The notes under the pieces: model-generated
What the model saw: the letters and a program-made list of their open reading frames with translations, nothing else
The model's database searches: none
Told to the model about the DNA's origin: nothing
Program-made: the position numbers and the translations under genes
Source of the DNA: Fragilaria crotonensis
Lineage: Eukaryota > Bacillariophyta > Fragilariophyceae > Fragilariales > Fragilariaceae
Assembly: GCA_022925895.1 (NCBI GenBank)
Contig: JAKSYS010000697.1
Span: 1 to 32,559, forward strand
Length of the DNA stretch: 32,559 nt
Direction: 5' to 3'
In this document: positions 1 through 8,610 of the stretch, in pieces
Layout: the number at the start of each line of letters is the position of its first letter
Position numbering within the stretch: the first letter of the stretch is position 1

Positions 1-691
1 GGCTATGTTCCTATGGATGTAACAAGATCATAGAATTGTCCATTAGTAATTCTTGGCCCCCCTGGAACATTCAAAATGTGTCCCAGAATGGTGCCCATCT
101 ATGATTTTTACTAAGATTTTTCCTTAAGTACACTTCAACGTTTCATGCGACTATTTTGTCAAAGTCAAGCTACATGTACGGTTGCCTTAGTAGAAGTTTG
201 CGGGGTCGTAAAAAATCGAACCTGTCCATTGGACTTGGGACAACCAGCGAAAAGACTGCGTCACGTATGCAAAACCACGGACGCTGAACTCGTGCCTCTT
301 ACTTCGTAGAATACTGGTTTCCATACGAGGATTGTCGTGAAAAGGGATATCAAGTGAGAAGCCACTTTAACGTAACATGTTCGCACCGCATGTTAAATAA
401 ACTTTTTATTTAAAGGGAATGGAAACATCATTCACGATCCCGACCTGCGATACCTGGCATTCTGCATACGCAAGTCATTTCAGCGTCATCAAACACTCGT
501 GTTTCAGTTACAATTGCTTAAGTGTTCGATCGTTCTGGGTAGCAAAGGAGTGCAGCTATAACCTTTTTAAGACGCGAAAGCAAGTCACAAATTCATTGTG
601 CAACCTGGTGTTCATGCGAGTCAGGTCCAAATTCTCATCCCGTGTCCCCATTCCTCTGATATTCTCATTTACTATTATTACATCATCGACG
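1..691. other. Upstream intergenic region, no gene recognised
   Basis: No convincing gene is seen here. The frame of the next gene stays open back to an ATG at 419, but those 91 extra codons are Cys/Ser/Phe-rich and lack the composition of the downstream protein, so they are treated as 5' leader or promoter. An AT-rich patch lies near 393-417. Confidence 0.5.
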
Positions 692-1342
692 ATGCCGCAA
701 TTCAAAAGAGCCATCCATTTCGGTGAATCCTCAACTCGGGACATCCCCGCAAGAGTTGACATAAAAGATGAAGAAAAGGAGAACATTTGGTATACTGGTA
801 ATGACCTTCTGAGCATGAGAATCGACGCAGGCTTCTTGATCAGAGAAGTGCTCGATAGTCAAGATTTTTCGAATCGCAGATCCTTTGCTGCCGTACTTGA
901 GCGGACCTACGACGCATGTGGTAAAAGCTCCGTTCCCACGTCTCCCGATATCAAACTTTTGGTGAAATGGGCAAAAGCGTGCCCTGCGAGACGAGGCCTG
1001 GAGAGATTCTGTTCTCCAGAGGTGGCGGATAAAGTCAAAGACCGAAGAAAGTATGCGATTCAAGCCCTTCTGGAGGTCCAACGGAGATCTGCAGACATGG
1101 CACCAGAGGAGCGAGCCATCCGGCTACAAAAGGCCTCATTAAAACTGTCCAAGGTCACAAAGACTTACGCACGCGTCTTGGGAATTGTCGACGCTGCCGC
1201 TGCCAAGGAGGATACCAAGAGGCCTCATATTAAAGCATTTAAAGTTGCACCTGAGGATTGCTGTTTACACAAAAAGAATAAACCGCTCGCAAGTTTGGAC
1301 CAAGTGTCAGCAATTTGTCAGGAATTAGAGGTTGGCGCCTAA
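692..1342 (+). CDS. Conserved protein of a diatom-type short-protein family (216 aa)
   Basis: The function is not known. The protein starts MPQFKRAIHFGES, followed by an acidic stretch and the motif ENIWYTGNDLLSMR (about residues 28-41), then ARRGLERF with CSPEVADKVKDRRKYAIQALL (about 97-125). From memory, many predicted diatom proteins share this order: a beta-like entry, an acidic linker, a W-[YF] motif with an E/D-rich helix, then a (S/A)RGLE motif and an Arg-rich helix. The family has no characterised role that I know of. The C-terminal half is Lys/Ala-rich and probably helical. I chose the ATG at 692 because family-like sequence begins there; an in-frame ATG at 419 would give 307 aa, but its added 91 residues look non-coding. 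The gene is convergent with the adaptin gene, with about 130 bases between the stop codons. No intron is needed. Confidence 0.7.
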   Translation: MPQFKRAIHFGESSTRDIPARVDIKDEEKENIWYTGNDLLSMRIDAGFLIREVLDSQDFSNRRSFAAVLERTYDACGKSSVPTSPDIKLLVKWAKACPARRGLERFCSPEVADKVKDRRKYAIQALLEVQRRSADMAPEERAIRLQKASLKLSKVTKTYARVLGIVDAAAAKEDTKRPHIKAFKVAPEDCCLHKKNKPLASLDQVSAICQELEVGA

Positions 1343-1474
1343 ATTCTCACCGGTATACAGTTCAGGGGACGCTACGTGTGCTAGAGCTAATACAATCACA
1401 TACGCGTTTTCAGTTTTGATTTTTCACAGGCCCTTTCTTTTTAGCTCGCGAATTACATCTTTCTTCCATCTAAA

Positions 1475-4214
1475 CTAGGCACGGAGCATTTTCTCAAGCG
1501 CGGTCTTGGCCAACTGGCCGTACGCAGCGTTCTCGGTTTTGAGGCAAACCTTGCAAGCATTGACGCCTTGCTTGAAAGTAAGCTCTGTCAAAAAGTCCAT
1601 CCCAGTAATCGTTCTCATACTGAAGTAAACCACCTCTTGCCCTTCCTGATTGGGAACGGGGCGGCGAGCAATGAAGAATACATTGTAGGCCCTGAACTTG
1701 TTTTGCACTTGATCAATGCCAGTAGAGGACGGAGGTAAATCCGCGACGGTTCCGTAGACTTCATTCGTATCATCGATTGACTTCCAAGCCTCGATAAAGG
1801 CAGATCGATCAAGTGCGCCTTCAGAAGAGAACAGAGCCTCGAAAGAAAAGTTAGCGGCAAAGTAAAAGACACCGCCAGTTGCCATGTTCTTGATAGCGAC
1901 CTGGACTTGAGGGGAAGCCTGCTGACCAGGCGCAATAGGAGCCAGCATGTTCGGAGTGACGTCCAACTCCACAGTGCTTCGTCCAGCGCCACCAATCCCG
2001 ACAGGAGGGTTGCAGGCAATCTGCTGGTTGTCCGGGGTAAGGCCAAATGCGTTTTTGTTGAGCTGGATAGCCAAACTAGACAGCGGAGCGGGGCAGCTAA
2101 CATTCTGGAATTCAATGTCCATGCACACTGTGCCTCCTCTCTGGTAAAATCCGGCGAAAATGTCGAGTCCACCAGATTTATCGGCAGAGCAAACTTGAAC
2201 CAGCTCAACCTGAGGCTTGGCGTAGCTGTCTTGCACAGAGAGACCACCAATGTCGAGCAGGTCACCGCCGCCGCCACCGACGTCATTCTCATCCTCATAA
2301 TCTTCTTCGTCTTCTTCCTCCTCCTCTTCGTATGCACCACCAGTTCCACGGGGGCCACGGACCACAAATGCCTCTGGAGGTTTGTGATAGACACTAGAGA
2401 GCGTAGCGATCTGACCAATCAGAATGCTGAGAAGAGCCGGTTCTAAGCGGAAAGTGTCATCTTCGATAACAGGCTTGTCCCCCAACACCACCATCTTGGC
2501 AGCCTCGGGATCAGTACTAAGCAAACGCCAGTAAATGAAACCACGATCGCGCAAATCAGGGTTGTCTGACTCTTCAGTTGCCATATCCAAGACGCGTTGT
2601 ACCATATCTTGAGTGTCCTCGGGATTTTTGAGGAAACACTTAACAGTCGCTGTCAGTAGCTGTAGTTGGACTGCTGGATCCTCTTCTTCGAAAGTCTCTA
2701 GGAAGGTGTCGAGCAGCTCATCAGCGTTGTCAATGCGTTCGGCGTACTCTCCGATGATCCAAATCATGCTTGCCTTGGCGAGAGGTTCGTCCAAAGTATC
2801 CAAGTTATCACAGAGAGTGGCAATGATGCTCTCATAACGATTAGGATAACGACGGAAGATGTCCTTGATAACAATGACGGACTCCTGGACAACATAGTTG
2901 ACCTTCGTTTGAATCAATTCAAGGAGAACCCCAATACATCTTTCGGCAGCACGTTCCAACTTGACGGCGCATCGACCAATGGCAGAGACAGACTTACGAA
3001 CAAAATCAACATCAACCTCCGTAGAGTACTCCTTGAGCTCCAACAATACTTGATCAATGTTCTTCTCCGAAACGAGTTTGATGATGATTTCGAGTTTTTC
3101 CATCTGAAAAAAGAAAGAACGGTAAGCCTCGTCTTTTCTTGGCTTCGAGCACACTCCACTAGCACAGCGCAGGTCAGCGTACCTTCACATAGATCGGATC
3201 ATTGTATTTGCAGAAAAAGACCTTGATTTCATTCTCCAAAATGGCAGGACGTTTCTGAACAATCAAATTGATGTTTCGCAACGCCACGTACTGAATTTCA
3301 GGTTCCGAATTCAGCAATGTCACTAGCGGTGGAGCCAGCTTGCGCGTAAGGTTTCGAATGGCATCCGAGGCTCCTCCTAGGGAGTCCATGTAACTCAAGA
3401 TTACCTTAACGGCAGACATGACGACTGCCGAGTTCGCGTGTTGCAGTCGAGGTGTGACACGTTCAATGATACCTTCCGCTTCGCGACCGTCTGCAGGCGA
3501 GTACTTTGCCAGGGAATCCAAGATGAAGACTTGTCCCCACTCGGTACATTCGTTGAGCGCGGCAAGCAACTTTTGAAGTACAGACGCCGTAATCTTCATC
3601 ACATCGCGCCCAGAGGTCTCGGCGATCTCAGAAAGTGCCGCAACTCCGTTGGCGACGACGGAAGGGTTGGAATCACTAATCAAATCATGCAATACTTCCA
3701 AAAATCCGCGCTCTTGAACGAGATCAGGGGCAATATCGTACAGTTTAGCAACACAAACGGCAGCAGTCTTCCTGACGTATGGATCTTCATCACGCAAGGC
3801 ACGCGAAAGCGGTTCGCACAAGTACTCAGTAATGCGATCAACACGGATACATCCCATGGTACGGACAGCGAGAGCCCGAATCAGAGGATTTGGATCTGAC
3901 GCATCCTTGACAAAGGTATTGACTGCCAAAAGAGTTAACTCGGGCTGGGACTTGGCATAGTTAATCAGGTACAAATACACCAATTTCTTCAGCTCAATGT
4001 TCCCAGTCTGTGCACAGTTCAAAACATCGGTGAAGAGCATACTAACATCCTTTCCGACCGTCATGGACGCAATAACTTTCTTAACGGCGTCAACCTTCGT
4101 TACGCGGTCCGTCGAATTGAGTTCCATCTTGAGTTCGTGCATTTCACCCTTTTTCTGAGTGGTAAAGAAGCGAGAATCGCTTCCGCCTTCCTTGCCCAAG
4201 ATTTTGGCAGCCAT
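1475..4214 (-). CDS. Beta subunit of clathrin adaptor complex AP-1/AP-2 (beta-adaptin, 886 aa, two exons)
   Basis: This is the large beta subunit of the AP-1 and/or AP-2 coat adaptor, which links clathrin to cargo membranes at the trans-Golgi or plasma membrane. Exons read 4214-3183 and 3103-1475, with a 79-base GT-AG intron (GTACGC donor, TTTTTTCAG acceptor, phase 0) falling inside the conserved [17 protein letters not shown] block. The N-terminal HEAT-repeat trunk (about 1-590) is strongly beta-adaptin-like, including [13 protein letters not shown] near the start and GRCAVKLE after the intron. An acidic run of E/D (about 603-618) leads to a Gly patch and DLLDIG (about 625-630), a degenerate clathrin-box-like sequence. 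The C-terminal appendage follows (about 640-886), with a sandwich subdomain and then a platform. Whether it serves AP-1, AP-2 or both cannot be decided from sequence; many protists have one shared beta subunit. The hinge is short, about 40-50 residues. Confidence 0.96.
3104..3182 (-). other. Spliceosomal intron of the beta-adaptin gene (79 bases)
   Basis: The donor GTACGC follows the AAG codon ending at 3183, and the acceptor TTTTTTCAG stands just before the ATG codon at 3103. Removing it joins two halves of a highly conserved adaptin block in frame (phase 0), which makes it one of the safest introns in the window. Confidence 0.93.
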
Positions 4215-5068
4215 CTTGAATGTTCACTATTGACAAAGGGATGCAAGCAACTCAAGTGAGCACAGAAGAAACGCGGCGGCAACACATTAATCTCACTGGA
4301 GCATTGAATGGTCATATTCATGTAGCACCTCGTAGAAATCATACCACAAAGGATGCAATGGGAGAAGCCGACGACCCGACGGCATCCAACATGGATTCTT
4401 TGTCTGATTCCCTCATTTTCCCGCCGCTTCTACAGCTCGTCTGGTCTGTCACAGGTAACATGGTTGAGGATTGCCAGCAAGCTCTTACCTAGTGCAGTTT
4501 TTGGTTGAACGGTAGAAGGAATCAACGAAATGGAACTGGTCGCAAGGTGCTGTAACGCTGCGGTGTTCAATGCGGTGAAATGCCAGATTTAAACGAGTTT
4601 ATGTATGATACAGATATGAGGACAGGCCATCCCGGAGAAATCGTCACTTTGGCCATCTGAGCAGGGTGAAGGAGTGTCCAGCTGTGTCGCACGTTAGAAG
4701 ATTTAATCTTGCTCATGTACAGTAGTTTGCTCACCTCCGCTGAGCTCCTGACTACTTGTACTGACTACTGACTGCAAGTACCGCCGGGTTCTTGTGCTTG
4801 TACGGGCATAGTACTTCAGTGGCGTTTGTGCTCTGCATTGTACTGTATTACGATACTGTAGTAAAGTCTCGGTCTCGTCTGGCCACAGACTGACGTTTTC
4901 AGACATCACCATCACTCACGAAGTGTTCACAGTTAACCCAAAGAAATGAGGTGTGTCACACCAATTTATGCGTTAGACGTTTGACGTTTGACCATCACAC
5001 ATCACACTGATCATCCATCTAAGTTGAAGGGGGGGGAAAGACCACAATCAGCTTGAAGACACTCTACC
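4215..5068. promoter_or_regulatory. Divergent intergenic region between beta-adaptin and CysRS
   Basis: No gene is seen. It must carry the promoters of two divergently transcribed genes. Positions 4710-4870 are rich in GTAC, AGTA and TACTGACTAC-like strings, resembling the other GTAC-rich islands in the window. A short palindrome, GGTGTGTCACACC (4950-4962), and a TGACGT element near 4982 lie close to the CysRS start. TGACGT is the core of a described CO2/cAMP-responsive element in diatoms, but a single hexamer is weak evidence. A run of G follows near 5028-5036. Confidence 0.4.
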
Positions 5069-6676
5069 ATGAGACTCTACGCATGGGCACTAGCTATGGT
5101 CGTTGCCTCGACTTGCCCGACGGTTGATGCATGGTCTCCGTCGCGATCCTTTGTGCGGCGTACTAAATTGTTCATGTCCAGCTCATCACAAGGCACGCTC
5201 CCTGAACTCGTCCTCTACAACTCCAAATCTCGCTCCAAGGAACCTTTGCGGACCTTGGAACCTTCCAAAGTCAAAATGTACACTTGCGGCCCGACAGTCT
5301 ACGACAGCGCTCATGTTGGGAACTTTCGTGCCTTCTTGACGTACGACATTTTGAAACGGACACTCCAATACTTTGGGTATGAGGTCGACCACATTTGCAA
5401 TCTTACAGACGTAGATGACAAGATTCTGATGCGTTGCGAACGAGATTCCTTGACGGTAGAAGAATTGACATCGCAGTGTACCGACGCATTCATGAAAGAT
5501 TTGGAGGCGCTCAACATTGTCCCCGCTCGCGCATATCCCCGAGCCACACAGCACATTCAGGACATGGTCGAGATGGTCCAACAGCTAGCGGCCAAGGATT
5601 TGGCGTATCAGACACCAGATGGGAGTTGGTACTTTGCCACTGCAAATGATCCCAAGTATGGGACCCAATTGGTAAATTTGAAGGTGGATGAGATGGAGTC
5701 ACAAGAACGCACGTCTGCGCAAGATGATATGGGTAAACGAAGCAGTCAAGATTTTTGTCTTTGGAAGGCTTTCAAGAATGGCGTCGATCGTGAGGATGCC
5801 ACATGGGATACACCTATTGGGCGCGGTCGTCCAGGATGGCACCTGGAGTGTTCTGCCATGGCGCGAGTCTTTTTGGGTGATACCATTGACGTTCACTGTG
5901 GCGGTATTGATTTGAAGTTTCCTCATCACGAGAATGAGATTGCACAGTCTGAGGGTGCTACTGGCAAATTATTTTGCGAATGCTGGATTCACAATGGATT
6001 TGTCAACATTGACAATGAGAAAATGTCCAAAAGCAAGGGTAACTTCCTCACCTTGAGAGGAGCATGTCCCAAACCAGACGAAGTTCGTGCCTATCGATAC
6101 CTAGTAGTGAGTTCGCAATATCGCAACCCTCTCAATTTTACGGAGAAGGCAACCAAAGCGGCCCAGAATGCGCTCCAACGAATTGATCGGGTTCGAGAGC
6201 AACTTGAAGCCATCATATCCAAGGACGCGACCGCGGCTGGAGACTCTGAAATTGCAACGGCAGTTGTTCCGAATGAAATAAAGAATTTTGACGCGGCCCT
6301 GCTGGATGACCTAAGTATGCCAAGAGCTGCAGCGTCTCTCTTCGCCTTGGTCAAGTTAGCAGAGAATGAATTCAAGAAAGGCGACGATGTCATGGATATT
6401 GTTGGCCTTCAGGCAATCAACGCGGCGCTGTTACAGATGGACAGAGTATTCGGAGTGTTTTATCGTGTTCCACTGTCAGAAATAGAAGAAAAGGAACAGT
6501 CGAATGCTCTGATAGTACCCGTTGAGGTCATGGACTTGGTAGGTCAACGAACTGCTGCGAAGGATTCCCAGGATTGGGAACTGGCTGATAGCCTCAGAAA
6601 GCGTATTGCTGAAATGGGATTCACAGTGAAGGACGTGAAGGGTGGAGAACCAATTGTGAGTCGACTTCAAGCGTAA
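5069..6676 (+). CDS. Cysteinyl-tRNA synthetase, plastid-type targeting (535 aa)
   Basis: This class I synthetase charges tRNA-Cys with cysteine. Its signatures are intact: TCGPTVYDSAHVGN (about 72-85, the HIGH-equivalent), the zinc ligands C73, C261 (GWHLECSAM), H286 and E290 (HHENE), and KMSKSKGNF (318-326), spaced as in the E. coli enzyme. The anticodon-binding helical domain follows. The C-terminus includes a DWELADSLRKRIAEMGF block typical of CysRS. The first 20 residues are hydrophobic and end in VDA-WSPSRSFVRR. This is a signal peptide with an ASAFAP-like site where W replaces F, followed by a basic, Ser-rich transit peptide. Plastid import is therefore likely, with possible dual use in mitochondria. 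The ATG at 5069 is preferred because it supplies this signal peptide. The gene is a single exon. Confidence 0.97.
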   Translation: MRLYAWALAMVVASTCPTVDAWSPSRSFVRRTKLFMSSSSQGTLPELVLYNSKSRSKEPLRTLEPSKVKMYTCGPTVYDSAHVGNFRAFLTYDILKRTLQYFGYEVDHICNLTDVDDKILMRCERDSLTVEELTSQCTDAFMKDLEALNIVPARAYPRATQHIQDMVEMVQQLAAKDLAYQTPDGSWYFATANDPKYGTQLVNLKVDEMESQERTSAQDDMGKRSSQDFCLWKAFKNGVDREDATWDTPIGRGRPGWHLECSAMARVFLGDTIDVHCGGIDLKFPHHENEIAQSEGATGKLFCECWIHNGFVNIDNEKMSKSKGNFLTLRGACPKPDEVRAYRYLVVSSQYRNPLNFTEKATKAAQNALQRIDRVREQLEAIISKDATAAGDSEIATAVVPNEIKNFDAALLDDLSMPRAAASLFALVKLAENEFKKGDDVMDIVGLQAINAALLQMDRVFGVFYRVPLSEIEEKEQSNALIVPVEVMDLVGQRTAAKDSQDWELADSLRKRIAEMGFTVKDVKGGEPIVSRLQA

Positions 6677-6897
6677 CTCTTTGATTTAGACTATTGAAGC
6701 TGCGTTTGATACACTAGTTGAACAATAACTTTTCTATGCTGTGAACTGAGCGCAACTCATTGCGTTTTGGTGAGAAACCTGTTAACATAGCTAAAAAAGT
6801 CGTTAGGAGTCGAAACTTGGTTTTTCGGCAAACTCTACCAGTAAAAAACATCGAGATAGCAGTCAGAATTCAGAAGAATCAACATCAGAATGCGAAG

Positions 6898-7575
6898 TCA
6901 AACTTGATCATCAGAGTCCTTGTCATCGCCGAACATGGCTTTGGTTGAATTCTGAGGGATGAGACGCAACCTAGGATTGTCGGAACCTCGATGACTGTTG
7001 TCACCAAGTATAGCTTGGGTTGAATTTTCAGGCACGAGCCTTACTGTTCGATTCCCCTTCTCTTTTGGAGAGAGCGATCGATCAACAAATATAGCTCGAG
7101 ATCTCCCATTTGATGAGGAAACCTCAAAATCTGGATATTCCCACCCATTCCCTCCGTCATCATGGGAGTTGGTTTGACTGTCATCGATCCCTTTGATGGA
7201 CACGAACTCGACAGCAGCAATTGACGCTTCTTCCTTCAGTAGACCCGCGCGCAGGGTCTCATACTTTTCTCCGCTCCGTTCAGAACCGACATTAGAATCT
7301 GTAAATGAGTCTGTGCTGCCCATCATACCATCGGTGCTGTTGTTCATGAAGCTCTCAGTCCTTCTTAGTGATCCAAGGTCATCTTTCAACTGTATAGTGT
7401 AAGATTTAATATCATCCAGCGTCAACTCGAGGGACGGTCTCTTTTTCACCTCGTTGCTGTCCTCGAATGTATTGGCCATGATCAATGTATCGTACATCAG
7501 AGGCAGTTTACCTGGTATTTTCGACTTGAGTGGCACGATACGCACCTTAAAGGTTCTGATGGTTGTTGATCTCAT
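6898..7575 (-). CDS. Unknown Ser/Asp-rich protein with a C-terminal repeated motif (225 aa)
   Basis: I do not recognise this protein. The frame starts at the ATG whose first base is 7575 (MRSTTIRTFKVRIVPLKSK) and runs 225 codons. The middle is low in hydrophobics and rich in Ser, Asp, Asn and Glu (probably disordered). Near the C-terminus a motif occurs twice: RTVRLVPENSTQAILGD and PRLRLIPQNSTKAMFGD, separated by about ten residues. This suggests a short binding repeat or a phosphorylation/glycosylation motif (each holds an N-S-T sequon). A weaker third relative, KVRIVPLKSK, may sit at the N-terminus. There is no signal peptide or membrane segment. It could be the 3' part of a larger spliced gene, because nothing upstream clearly defines a start. 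The protein-like composition and the conserved internal repeat argue that it is real. Confidence 0.5.
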   Translation of the reverse strand: MRSTTIRTFKVRIVPLKSKIPGKLPLMYDTLIMANTFEDSNEVKKRPSLELTLDDIKSYTIQLKDDLGSLRRTESFMNNSTDGMMGSTDSFTDSNVGSERSGEKYETLRAGLLKEEASIAAVEFVSIKGIDDSQTNSHDDGGNGWEYPDFEVSSSNGRSRAIFVDRSLSPKEKGNRTVRLVPENSTQAILGDNSHRGSDNPRLRLIPQNSTKAMFGDDKDSDDQV

Positions 7576-8610
7576 CTCCACGAGGAATTATGTACGAGGC
7601 ATATGTAAGTTGGCATCCGAAAGGCATGTGATTCGCTTCGTGACTCAATCATAATGGAGATCGTCCTCAATGATTAGCTCGAAGAGAACACGTCAATAAG
7701 AAAAGAATTACTATATTCAGATCCCAGATTTCGGGTGCGACGTTTCGATGCGGTATATACATTGGGTCGCTCGATTCTATTGCAGTCTTTCAAGATCTCC
7801 ACTACCTGGTACTGGTACAGAAAGAAGGTAGCACTCGGATTCTCTATATTGTGTACTCCGAGTCATTCACTTATTTAGATGGTATTTAGGACCAAGACAT
7901 TCATGTCACGAGTCCCGAGTCCGGACTTAGAATGCATACTGAGACAGAATCGTAACATAGACACGACGGCTACCTCATTGTCCGAAATCCGAACGAGTCG
8001 AATGTGTCACTCGCGTTTTCATCTTCGTTTTAATTACTACATACATGTAAGTGAATGTCGTAACTTGTTGGATCAGTCCCATTGCTTTTCCTGGCTTCTT
8101 GGAGTCCGCCAGCAGGCAAGTGCTTCCTTCCAACAACTGCAGCATAATGGCCTCACGGTAATTCGCCTGTACTCGGAGTAGTACAGTACTCTGTAGTACT
8201 CGAGTACTCCGTACTCAGCATAGCCGATTCTACCCCAGTACCGGTAATAAAAATGTTACTGGTTAGGGATACTCCGTACTCCGTACTACTCCGTGTACCT
8301 GGTACGGTAGCGTACTACCACTCGGCACTTTTATGCTTTTATGTAGTACTCCGTACTGTAGTTTGCAGTTTGGAGTTTGGAGGCCGAAACAGAGATGAAA
8401 ACCACAAGTTCATGTACGGTCGTCTATTGTCTACTGGAGTACTCGTTACTTGTATTTTGTCGTAACGGACAACAGGTCTGATTCCACGATGGAGATTGCC
8501 TCCACTCTCTGCTATCTACATTAACCTGGTACTGAACCCCATTGACAATCTGAAGTTGAAAATCGCTTGGTGTAGTCCCTGAGGCGGTGGTTGTATACAT
8601 AGTCACAAGC
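7576..8610. other. Intergenic region with a GTAC-rich island
   Basis: No gene is seen over about 1 kb between two divergent genes. From about 8160 to 8460 the sequence is dominated by strings such as AGTACTCCGTACT, GTACTCGAGTACTCC and CTGGTACGGTAG. The tetranucleotide GTAC is greatly over-represented and can form many short hairpins. Small open frames here are of this simple sequence and are not considered genes. Confidence 0.5.

Noticed and set aside
419-691. In-frame upstream extension of the first gene to the ATG at 419
   Set aside because: The added 91 residues look like translated non-coding DNA and do not resemble the family, whose typical start matches MPQFKRAIHFGES.
1907-2446. A 179-codon frame antisense to beta-adaptin
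   Set aside because: It overlaps the conserved adaptin appendage and acidic hinge on the other strand and is a shadow of that sequence.
4220-4492. A 90-codon forward frame upstream of beta-adaptin
   Set aside because: It lies in the promoter and 5' leader of the adaptin gene, with no domain-like or compositional support.
8150-8465. GTAC-rich islands as copper-response elements controlling the copper-protein array
   Set aside because: GTAC is the core of the green-algal copper-response element, which is tempting here. But the islands occur beside unrelated housekeeping genes as well, and the regulator that binds that element belongs to a plant/green-algal family not known to me in diatoms.
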